The position numbers were made by a program, and so were the translations under genes. The notes below the pieces were generated by a model. The model saw only the letters and a program-made list of their open reading frames with translations, had not been told where the DNA came from and did no database searches. 6,066 nucleotides of DNA from Muribaculaceae bacterium (GTDB lineage: Bacteria; Bacteroidota; Bacteroidia; Bacteroidales; Muribaculaceae). The DNA lies in assembly GCA_016302215.1 (NCBI GenBank), contig JAEDNZ010000113.1:1-6066 (forward strand), in the 5' to 3' direction. The stretch's first letter is position 1. Every line of letters starts with the position of its first letter. Shown here piece after piece: positions 1-5,896 of the stretch.

Positions 1-370
1 ACGTCAGCGTGGTGGCGCGACCCACGCTAACGCCCTCACGATTGAGGTAAAACACGGCGAGTGCACTGCCGCCTACAGCCGACGGCGTTATCGCCGACGT
101 GAACGCACACATCAAGTCCACCCTGAAGGCGCGCCCCCAGCTCAGAGCCGGCGACGCTATGGTGTGAAAGCGCCACGCCAACCCGAAATCACGCCCCGCT
201 ACAAACAGCACAGCAAGCAGCAAGCCCGCCACTGTGTGGCCGTCAAAGCGCAGATGCGACCACGTCGCCGCATCAAAGTTGTCGCTGAAGAGCCACACCG
301 CCACGCCGATGCCCAGCGCCACCGGTATCGCAGCCTTCAGCAGCATACGGTTGCCTTGCGTCAATGCCAT
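1..370 (-). CDS. LPG-synthase-type (UPF0104) multi-pass membrane protein, N-terminal part
   Basis: This is the first 123 codons of a gene whose 3' end lies beyond the left edge. The start is the ATG at 370-368, 29 nt after the stop of the ThiE-like gene; a second Met at residue 9 is an alternative. The visible protein has three hydrophobic segments at about residues 12-28, 46-64 and 84-108. The third carries a Thr-Pro-Ser-Ala-Val-Gly-Gly-Ser core (about 95-102), followed by a Leu-Asn-Arg-Glu-Gly stretch (109-113). This matches the Pro/Gly-rich signature of lysylphosphatidylglycerol synthase transmembrane-domain proteins (UPF0104, COG0392), related to the flippase half of MprF. Known members are integral membrane proteins, some moving or modifying lipids, but most bacterial stand-alone members have no proven substrate. 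No soluble synthetase domain is visible. The gene is probably at the tail of the same transcript; a direct link to histidine breakdown is not evident. Confidence 0.8.
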   Translation of the reverse strand, partial: MALTQGNRMLLKAAIPVALGIGVAVWLFSDNFDAATWSHLRFDGHTVAGLLLAVLFVAGRDFGLAWRFHTIASPALSWGRAFRVDLMCAFTSAITPSAVGGSALAVFYLNREGVSVGRATTLT

Positions 371-385
371 CGGCTCTCTGCTCGT

Positions 386-398
386 GCGCCTCAGGCGC
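386..398 (-). other. Small GC hairpin between the ThiE-like gene and the membrane-protein gene
   Basis: A perfect inverted repeat, GCGCC with a 3-nt loop and GGCGC, lies 1 nt after the TAA of the ThiE-like gene and 15 nt before the ATG of the membrane-protein gene. It has no following run of T on the transcribed-sense strand, so it does not look like an intrinsic terminator. It could modestly protect or partition the message, or be chance in GC-rich DNA. Confidence 0.3.
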
Positions 399-399
399 G

Positions 400-996
400 T
401 TATGACATTACTTCTGATATAGCAGCAAGCATAGCGGCCACCGTGGCCGTCGCCGCTGCTTCGTCGCCATAGTGCACGCTCGCTATGCCCGAGGCGCCGG
501 CGGCAAAGGCGGCCGGCACGCCATCGGCATCAACATCTCCCGTCAGCACCGCCGGCATCGCCGGCTCAGCGGAGGCTGTGGCATAGATGCTGCGGCGATA
601 CTCCTCGCTGAGCGTGAGGCTCACAGCCACATAGTCGAGGTCCTTGCCTTTGAGAGCCATGACCTGCGCCGGCGATGACACCTCCACGCCTATCACCGCC
701 TCGGCGCCCATCGTGGCGCGCAGCTCTATTGGCGATGGCCCGGCATAGCCCCCGGTGAGATGCACACCGTGCATACCCAAGGTGGCAGCTAACTCCGGCC
801 TGTCCTCCACAGTGAGAAATGCGGCGGCATTGCGACACATATCCACCACCGGCGGCAGCATCTCCGCTGCCTCGGCGTCGCTGATGTCGCTGTCAAGGCG
901 CAGCTGTATCCACCCGCAGCCCGCCTCGAGAGCGGCTGCTACGATAGCCTCCGGCTTGGTGCCGGCGCTCTTGACCGGTATTATATATTGCAGCAT
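400..996 (-). CDS. Divergent thiamine phosphate synthase (ThiE/TenI)-like TIM-barrel protein
   Basis: The 198-residue length fits the ThiE/TenI family (about 200-220 aa). Recognisable landmarks run in the expected order: a Trp-Ile-Gln-Leu-Arg strand at 29-33, a Phe-Leu-Thr-Val-Glu-Asp-Arg segment at 60-66, Gly-Val-His-Leu at 77-80, Val-Ile-Gly-Val at 101-104, Leu-Asp-Tyr-Val-Ala-Val at 120-125, and a C-terminal Gly-Ala-Ser-Gly-Ile-Ala near 167-172. The family joins hydroxymethylpyrimidine diphosphate to thiazole phosphate to make thiamine phosphate. Here several hallmark positions differ: no Lys follows the Gln-x-Arg, Glu64 stands where Asn is usual, the Gly-Gln-x-Asp after the His-Leu motif reads Thr-Gly-Gly-Tyr, and the Gly-Pro-x-Phe-x-Thr-x-Thr-Lys loop is replaced by Ser-Leu-Thr-Leu-Ser-Glu-Glu. 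It may therefore not be a working thiamine synthase. The ATG at 996-994 lies inside hutI (16-nt overlap) and has a Shine-Dalgarno-like site, so translation is probably coupled to hutI. Confidence 0.78.
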   Translation of the reverse strand: MLQYIIPVKSAGTKPEAIVAAALEAGCGWIQLRLDSDISDAEAAEMLPPVVDMCRNAAAFLTVEDRPELAATLGMHGVHLTGGYAGPSPIELRATMGAEAVIGVEVSSPAQVMALKGKDLDYVAVSLTLSEEYRRSIYATASAEPAMPAVLTGDVDADGVPAAFAAGASGIASVHYGDEAAATATVAAMLAAISEVMS

Positions 997-2243
997 AGTT
1001 TATGTCCTTTAAGATATATGTGTGTAAAAATGGGTGTGTTGTAGGCATACGGCACAAAGGCCAGGCCGGGCACCGCCTTAGTGACTATCAGCGACGCCGC
1101 CTTGCCCACAGTGATTGAGCCTATGCGCCCCGACAGGTCCATCGCCGCCGCGCCGTTGATGGTCACCGCGTTGAGCGACTCCTCGGGCGTGATGTGCATG
1201 CGTATGCACCCCAGCGCCATCACAAAGCGCATATCGCCCGACGGCGATGACCCCGGATTATAGTCTGACGCCAAGGCCACCGTCAGTCCGGCATCTATGG
1301 CCTCACGCGCCGGGGCGTAGGGCATACCCAAGAAGAAGGAGGCGCCGGGCAGCATCGTAGCCACCGTGCGGCCCCCGCGCATCGCCGCTATCTCGGCGGC
1401 GCCCATGCGCTCAAGGTGATCTACTGACAGCGCCTCGTGAGCCACGCCCACCTGCACCCCGCCCGAGCAGGCAAGCTCATTGGCGTGGATCTTGGGGCGC
1501 AGACCATAGCGTGCTGCGGCATTGAGTATCTTATCGGTGTCGCCTACGGTGAAGAAGCCCTCGTCGCAGAACACATCTACATAGTCTGCCAAGCCCTCGG
1601 CAGCAACAGCCGGCAGCATCTCGCGGCATATCAGCTCCACATACTCTTCCTGTCGGCCTATATACTCGCGAGGTACGGCATGCGCGCCCAAGAAGGTGGT
1701 CTTCACCTCCAATGGGCTGTCTGCGGCAATGCGCCGAGCCACACGCAGCATCTTCAGCTCATCGGCCGTGCTCAGCCCATAGCCGCTCTTTATCTCCAAC
1801 GCGCCGGTGCCCTTGAGCATCACCTCGCGCGCGCGCTCCATAGCGCCGGCATAGAGGGTGTCTTCGTCGGCCATCCGCAGTCTATCCACCGAGTTGAGTA
1901 TGCCTCCGCCGCGCTTGGCTATCTCGGCATAGCTCAGCCCGCGTATCTTGTCCTCAAATTCCTGCTCGCGGCTGCCGGCATAGATGATATGTGTGTGCGA
2001 GTCGCAGAACGCCGGCAGCACACTGCCGCCCTGCGCGTCATCGACCTCGACACCGGGCGCCGCGAGCACCGTGCGGTCCAGCTCGGCCATTGCGCCGTAG
2101 CCGCTGATAGTGCCGGCGTCATCGATGGCGAGCCACGCATCGCCGATGGTCTCCACCGCCGACATCGCCTTGCCGCGGAGGCGCTCCACGCCCGCCGGCA
2201 ATATGCCGTAGAGGCTTCCTATATTTATGATATATCTGGGCAT
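981..2243 (-). CDS. hutI: Imidazolonepropionase (HutI)
   Basis: This cytoplasmic metal-dependent amidohydrolase opens 4-imidazolone-5-propionate to N-formimino-L-glutamate, the third step of histidine breakdown. At 420 aa it is a complete family member. Metal ligands are visible: His83 and His85 in Asp-Ser-His-Thr-His, His253 in Lys-Ile-His-Ala-Asn-Glu, and Asp327 in Ala-Ser-Asp-Tyr-Asn-Pro-Gly. Glu256 and His276 (Ser-Val-Asp-His-Leu) sit at the catalytic positions known from Bacillus subtilis HutI, and His188 (Gly-Ala-His-Ala-Val-Pro) at the substrate-binding position. Gly-Tyr-Gly at 154-156 and the Leu-Pro-Gly-Ala-Ser-Phe-Phe stretch at 298-304 are also typical. The chosen ATG (2243-2241) gives the usual Bacteroides-like N-terminus with Leu-Tyr-Gly-Ile-Leu-Pro at 11-16. 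It lies 12 nt downstream of the hutH stop with no clear ribosome site. The last codons (Cys-Cys-Asn-Ile) overlap the start of the next gene by 16 nt. Confidence 0.97.
   Translation of the reverse strand: MPRYIINIGSLYGILPAGVERLRGKAMSAVETIGDAWLAIDDAGTISGYGAMAELDRTVLAAPGVEVDDAQGGSVLPAFCDSHTHIIYAGSREQEFEDKIRGLSYAEIAKRGGGILNSVDRLRMADEDTLYAGAMERAREVMLKGTGALEIKSGYGLSTADELKMLRVARRIAADSPLEVKTTFLGAHAVPREYIGRQEEYVELICREMLPAVAAEGLADYVDVFCDEGFFTVGDTDKILNAAARYGLRPKIHANELACSGGVQVGVAHEALSVDHLERMGAAEIAAMRGGRTVATMLPGASFFLGMPYAPAREAIDAGLTVALASDYNPGSSPSGDMRFVMALGCIRMHITPEESLNAVTINGAAAMDLSGRIGSITVGKAASLIVTKAVPGLAFVPYAYNTPIFTHIYLKGHKLCCNI
1005..1010 (-). promoter_or_regulatory. Shine-Dalgarno-like site for the ThiE-like gene, inside hutI
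   Basis: The minus strand reads AAAGGA, 8 nt before the ATG at 996-994, within the last codons of hutI. It supports that start codon and suggests that ribosomes finishing hutI can reinitiate. It is notable because neither hutU, hutH nor hutI has a comparable site, as is common in Bacteroidetes. Confidence 0.5.
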
Positions 2244-2255
2244 AGGGCACGGCTA

Positions 2256-3737
2256 TTACTCGGCGTTGCGGATAAATTCTACCGACGCGGCTATCAGCGG
2301 CGTCATCACAGTGTCGTTGTCAACAAAGGGCACCACACGTCGGTAGGCCTCGTGCCATGCCTCTATCGCCGGCGACGACTTGAGCGGGCGGCGGAAATCC
2401 AGAGCCTGCGCCGCATTCATAAGCTCGATGGCGAGCACGCGCTCGGTGTTGCAAACCACCCGATAGAGCTTGGTGGCGGCGTTGGAGCCCATTGACACAT
2501 GGTCTTCCTGACCCTGCGACGAAGGTATCGAGTCGCAGCTCGCCGGCCAGCACAGTCCCTTACTTTGGCTCACGATTGATGCTGCGGCATATTGCGGTAT
2601 CATAAAGCCGCTGTTAAGTCCCGGCTTTGCCACCAAAAATGACGGCAGGTCGCGCTTGCCGCCTATCAGCTGGTAGGTGCGACGCTCTGAGATATTGCCA
2701 AGCTCGGCCACTGCCACTGCCAAGAAGTCCATAGGCAGCGCTATTGGCTCGCCGTGGAAGTTTCCGGCCGACACCACCATATCAAGTTCGGGGAACACGG
2801 TGGGATTGTCTGTGGGGCTATTTATCTCGTCTTCAAGCACTGAGCCTACATAGGCTATGGTGTCCTTGGCGGCGCCATGCACCTGCGGTATGCAGCGAAA
2901 TGAATATGGGTCCTGCACATGCTTCTTTGGCCTACGGATTATCTGGCTGCCTTCCAGGAGGGCGCGGATGGCGCCGGCAGTGGCTATCTGGCCCTTGTGA
3001 TGACGAACCTCGTTGACCGGCGCGCAAAACGGCTCTATGCGCCCGTCAAAGGCGTCAAGCGACATAGCCCCCACCTTATCGGCAACGCGGCTCAGCCGGC
3101 GTGCCTGTATCAGCGACCACACACCATAGGCCGACATAAACTGGGTGCCGTTGAGCAGAGCCAAGCCCTCTTTTGACATCAGCGTCACGGGCTGCCACCC
3201 CTTGAGGGCGAGCACCTCCGCCGCCGGCAGCTCCTTGCCCTGCCACTCAACCATGCCAAGGCCTAACAGGGGCAGTGACATATTGGCCAGCGGCGCCAGG
3301 TCGCCCGACGCGCCAAGCGACCCTTGCTGATACACCACAGGTGTCACATCTTCGTTATAGAAATCTATCAGGCGCTGCACCGTGCTGAGTTGCACCCCGG
3401 AGTTGCCGTATGAGAGCGACTGCACCTTCAGCAGCAGCATCAGCTTGACTATCTCTTTGGGGACTCGCTCGCCAACGCCGCAGGCATGCGACATGACGAG
3501 GTTTTTTTGCAGCTGCGACAAGTCGTCCTTGCCGATAGAGATGTTACACAGCGAGCCAAAGCCGGTGGTGATGCCATAGATAGGTTCGCTCTGATGCTCC
3601 ATCTTCTCATCGAGATATTTACGGCAGCGGCAGATACGCTCTATGGCTTCTTGACTGAGGTCGAGTTTATAGCCTTTGGATATGATTTCGCCCACGCGCT
3701 CTATGGTGAGACGCTCGGCTGAGATATGATGATACAT
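2256..3737 (-). CDS. hutH: Histidine ammonia-lyase (HutH)
   Basis: It removes ammonia from L-histidine to give urocanate, the committed step of the pathway, as a cytoplasmic homotetramer in known members. The 493 aa length is close to the usual 500-510. The Ala143-Ser144-Gly145 triad that cyclises into the MIO electrophile is intact inside Gly-Ser-Leu-Gly-Ala-Ser-Gly-Asp-Leu. Other active-site residues are present: Tyr54 in Tyr-Gly-Ile-Thr-Thr-Gly-Phe-Gly, Asn196 in Leu-Leu-Asn-Gly-Thr-Gln, Tyr278 and Arg281 in Gln-Asp-Pro-Tyr-Ser-Phe-Arg, and Glu411 in Ser-Ser-Gln-Gly-Gln-Glu-Asp-His. These match the residues described for the Pseudomonas putida enzyme. Gln-Asp-Pro-Tyr-Ser with Gln-Val-His-Gly after it favours histidine over phenylalanine or tyrosine as substrate. 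The start is the ATG at 3737-3735, preceded by a G-poor 71-nt spacer rather than a Shine-Dalgarno site. The gene ends 12 nt before hutI. Confidence 0.97.
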   Translation of the reverse strand: MYHHISAERLTIERVGEIISKGYKLDLSQEAIERICRCRKYLDEKMEHQSEPIYGITTGFGSLCNISIGKDDLSQLQKNLVMSHACGVGERVPKEIVKLMLLLKVQSLSYGNSGVQLSTVQRLIDFYNEDVTPVVYQQGSLGASGDLAPLANMSLPLLGLGMVEWQGKELPAAEVLALKGWQPVTLMSKEGLALLNGTQFMSAYGVWSLIQARRLSRVADKVGAMSLDAFDGRIEPFCAPVNEVRHHKGQIATAGAIRALLEGSQIIRRPKKHVQDPYSFRCIPQVHGAAKDTIAYVGSVLEDEINSPTDNPTVFPELDMVVSAGNFHGEPIALPMDFLAVAVAELGNISERRTYQLIGGKRDLPSFLVAKPGLNSGFMIPQYAAASIVSQSKGLCWPASCDSIPSSQGQEDHVSMGSNAATKLYRVVCNTERVLAIELMNAAQALDFRRPLKSSPAIEAWHEAYRRVVPFVDNDTVMTPLIAASVEFIRNAE

Positions 3738-3808
3738 AGCGTTGTTTGTGGTGGTAGGTGTATGTGTGATTATGGTGTTATGTTATAATATATCTAAGAT
3801 GGTGATTA
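3738..3808 (-). promoter_or_regulatory. G-depleted spacer and leader between hutU and hutH
   Basis: On the transcribed-sense strand these 71 nt hold 22 C, 31 A, 16 T and only 2 G, a sharp change from the GC-rich genes on either side. The half next to hutH is A/C-rich and would be unstructured in RNA, which suits translation start without a Shine-Dalgarno site, as is usual in Bacteroidetes. A C-rich, G-poor stretch of this length could also act as a Rho loading site. I see no TTTG (-33) element for a Bacteroidetes promoter on this strand and no terminator hairpin, so hutH is most likely served by the transcript from upstream. Confidence 0.4.
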
Positions 3809-5821
3809 TCAGAAGTTCAGTGCATCGATGATAGCATCATCGGCTATATTCGGCAGGGTGACGGTGAGGCCCGGCGTGCGCTCCATCTCGCGGCGTATGG
3901 CGGCGCCGGCGCCGGCGTTGCGGGCCCAGCTGCGCCGGGCTATGCCGTTATTGACATCCCACAGCAGCATCTTGCGTATGCGTCTCTCGGCATCATCGCT
4001 GCCATCAATGACCATGCCGAAGCCGCCGTTGATGACTTCGCCCCAGCCTACGCCGCCACCATTGTGTATTGACACCCATGTGGCGCCGCGGAAGGCATCG
4101 CCGATGACGTTATGCACCGCCATATCGGCCGTGAATTGCGAGCCGTCGTAGATATTTGAGGTCTCTCGATAGGGCGAGTCGGTGCCGGACACATCGTGGT
4201 GGTCGCGTCCCAGCACCACTGGTGCCTTCAGCTCGCCGCGCCGTATGGCGTCATTGAAGGCAAGCGCTATGCGGGTGCGCCCCTCACAATCTGCATACAG
4301 GATGCGAGCCTGAGAGCCCACCACGAGGTTGTTGCGGCCGGCCTCGCGTATCCAATGTATGTTATCATCGAGCTGTGAGCATATATCGGCGGGAGCGGTG
4401 CGCCGTATCTCCTCAAGAGCCTCGGCGGCGAGGCGGTCTGTGACAGCCAAGTCAGCAGGGTCGCCCGAGGTGCACACCCAACGGAATGGGCCGAAGCCAT
4501 AGTCAAAGAAGCAGGGGCCCATGATGTCCTGCACATACGAGGGATAGCGGAAGCCCTTGCCATCAGGACTCATAATATCGGCGCCGGCGCGAGAGGCCTC
4601 GAGCAAGAAGGCATTGCCATAGTCAAAGAAGTACATGCCACGCGACGTGAGCTTATTGATGGCGGCCACCTGACGGCGCAGCGACTCCTGCACCAGCTCT
4701 TTGAAGCGCATCGGGTCATCTGCCATCATTGCCTTGGCTTCCTCAAAGGAGACACCCACGGGATAGTAGCCGCCCGCCCACGGGTTGTGGAGCGACGTCT
4801 GGTCTGAGCCTAAATCCACCTGTATGCCATCTGCGGCAAGGCGCTCCCACAGCTCCACCACATTGCCCTGATAAGCAAGCGACACTGCCTCGCGCACGCT
4901 GCGTGCCTTGGCCACACGCTCAAGCAGCTCATCGAGCGAGGTATATACCTCATCGACCCAACCTTGCGAGTGGCGCGTAGCCACGGCCTTGGGGTTGACC
5001 TCGGCGATGATGCTCACCACGCCCGAGATATTGCCGGCCTTTGGCTGGGCGCCTGACATGCCGCCAAGACCCGCCGAGACAAAGAGCATGCCACCGGCAT
5101 CGGTGCGGCCGTCTTTGAAGCGACGTCGTGCAGCGTTGAGCACCGTGATAGTGGTGCCGTGGACGATGCCTTGAGGTCCTATATACATATATGAGCCGGC
5201 GGTCATCTGCCCATACTGCGACACACCGAGGGCGTTGAAGCGCTCCCAGTCATCGGGCTTGGAGTAGTTTGGCACCACCATGCCGTTGGTCACTACCACG
5301 CGCGGTGCGTCTTTATGCGAGGGAAACAGTCCCAGCGGATGGCCCGAATACATCACCAGCGTCTGCTCATCGGTCATCTCCGACAGGTATTTCATCACCA
5401 GGCGATACTGTGCCCAGTTTTGAAACACGGCGCCGTTGCCGCCGTAGGTTATCAGCTCATGGGGGTGCTGTGCCACTGCCGGGTCGAGGTTGTTCTGTAT
5501 CATCATCATGATAGCGGCAGCCTGTCGCGAGCGCGCTGGATACTCATCGATGCTGCGTGCATACATCTTGTACGCCGGGCGATAACGATACATATATATG
5601 CGACCATAGTCGTGGAGCTCTTGCGCAAACTCGGGGGCCAAGGCAGCATGTAGCTGCGGCGGAAAATAGCGCAGTGCATTGCGCACGGCCAGGCGCTTCT
5701 GCTCCGGCGTGAGTATATCCTTGCGCTTGGGTGCATGGTTGACGTTGACATCGTATGGCTGCAGCGGTGGCAGATACGAGGGAATACCCTCTCTAACGGC
5801 ATCGGCAAATGTATGATCCAT
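3809..5821 (-). CDS. hutU: Urocanate hydratase (HutU), long form
   Basis: It adds water to urocanate to give 4-imidazolone-5-propionate, using tightly bound NAD+ as an electrophile, in the cytoplasm. At 670 aa it belongs to the long subfamily shared by Bacteroidetes and animals (human UROC1 about 676 aa), not the roughly 555-aa form of Pseudomonas and Bacillus. Visible landmarks are Tyr-Gly-Gly-Asn-Gly at 126-130, Met-Tyr-Ser-Gly-His-Pro-Leu-Gly at 157-164, Gly-Gln-Met-Thr-Ala-Gly-Ser at 204-210, Gly-Leu-Gly-Gly-Met-Ser-Gly-Ala-Gln at 251-259, Phe-Arg-Trp-Val at 446-449, Gly-Arg-Asp-His-His-Asp at 538-543, and Asn-Gly-Gly-Gly-Val-Gly-Trp-Gly-Glu at 587-595. At the classical Cys-containing urocanase signature this protein reads Gly-Ser-Gln-Ala-Arg-Ile-Leu-Tyr (502-509), with Leu for Cys, as I recall for the human enzyme. 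The ATG at 5821-5819 follows an AT-rich leader; TGA ends the gene at 3809. Confidence 0.96.
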   Translation of the reverse strand: MDHTFADAVREGIPSYLPPLQPYDVNVNHAPKRKDILTPEQKRLAVRNALRYFPPQLHAALAPEFAQELHDYGRIYMYRYRPAYKMYARSIDEYPARSRQAAAIMMMIQNNLDPAVAQHPHELITYGGNGAVFQNWAQYRLVMKYLSEMTDEQTLVMYSGHPLGLFPSHKDAPRVVVTNGMVVPNYSKPDDWERFNALGVSQYGQMTAGSYMYIGPQGIVHGTTITVLNAARRRFKDGRTDAGGMLFVSAGLGGMSGAQPKAGNISGVVSIIAEVNPKAVATRHSQGWVDEVYTSLDELLERVAKARSVREAVSLAYQGNVVELWERLAADGIQVDLGSDQTSLHNPWAGGYYPVGVSFEEAKAMMADDPMRFKELVQESLRRQVAAINKLTSRGMYFFDYGNAFLLEASRAGADIMSPDGKGFRYPSYVQDIMGPCFFDYGFGPFRWVCTSGDPADLAVTDRLAAEALEEIRRTAPADICSQLDDNIHWIREAGRNNLVVGSQARILYADCEGRTRIALAFNDAIRRGELKAPVVLGRDHHDVSGTDSPYRETSNIYDGSQFTADMAVHNVIGDAFRGATWVSIHNGGGVGWGEVINGGFGMVIDGSDDAERRIRKMLLWDVNNGIARRSWARNAGAGAAIRREMERTPGLTVTLPNIADDAIIDALNF

Positions 5822-5822
5822 C

Positions 5823-5832
5823 TCTTATAAGA
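5823..5832. other. Perfect 10-bp palindrome just before the hutU start
   Basis: TCTTATAAGA reads the same on both strands and ends one base before the hutU start codon. In RNA it is too short and AT-rich to fold stably, having no loop without breaking pairs. As DNA it could be a protein-binding half-site pair near the gene start. It may equally be incidental to the AT-rich leader. Confidence 0.25.
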
Positions 5833-5840
5833 TATTGATA

Positions 5841-5860
5841 TATCTGATATTATCTGATAT
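5841..5860. repeat. Two exact tandem copies of a 10-bp unit in the hutU leader
   Basis: The unit TATCTGATAT occurs twice back to back, 20-39 nt upstream of the hutU ATG. The flanking bases 5831-5840 are a weaker relative (GATATTGATA), and GATATATC at 5837-5844 is itself palindromic. A 10-bp period is about one helical turn, so copies would face the same side of DNA, as operator arrays often do. It could also be a slippage product in AT-rich DNA. Confidence 0.55.
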
Positions 5861-5870
5861 TGTTTGTCTC

Positions 5871-5886
5871 TTTTTTTTTTGGGGGG
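5871..5886. repeat. T10-G6 homopolymer pair (C6A10 in the transcript sense)
   Basis: Ten T residues run directly into six G residues on the plus strand, 11 bases beyond the stop codon of the cyclodeaminase gene and about 50 bp upstream of hutU. In the transcript this is a C6 tract followed by A10. It lies outside any reading frame that I can support, so length changes would alter spacing or transcript slippage rather than protein sequence. Homopolymers are also where sequencing errors concentrate. Confidence 0.6.
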
Positions 5887-5896
5887 TATCTCCGCC

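Noticed and set aside
386..398. Intrinsic terminator after the ThiE-like gene
   Set aside because: The stem is 5 bp only and is followed by GAGCAGAG rather than a T run in the transcript direction.
164..472. Plus-strand open frame of 102 codons over the left-hand genes
   Set aside because: It is antisense to the membrane-protein and ThiE-like genes, is Arg/His/Gln-rich, and has no family resemblance. The minus-strand reading gives clear membrane-protein motifs.
1437..2495. A 352-codon open frame on the plus strand, opposite hutI and the end of hutH
   Set aside because: It lies entirely antisense to two genes with intact catalytic motifs. Its translation is rich in His, Arg and Ala with no recognisable domain, as expected of a shadow frame in GC-rich DNA.
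3766..3809. Repeated GTGATTAT (3766-3773 and 3802-3809) around the hutU-hutH spacer
   Set aside because: Two 8-mers 36 bp apart in low-complexity GT-rich DNA (plus strand) are easily chance, and the second runs into the hutU stop codon.
5315..5653. Plus-strand open frame of 112 codons within hutU
   Set aside because: It is antisense to a strongly conserved part of urocanase, with no domain pattern or start context of its own.
5822..5896. A promoter for hutU in the spacer
   Set aside because: No TTTG (-33) or TAnnTTTG (-7) element of the Bacteroidetes consensus occurs on the minus strand here. The nearby GTTTG is on the opposite strand and lacks a correctly spaced partner.
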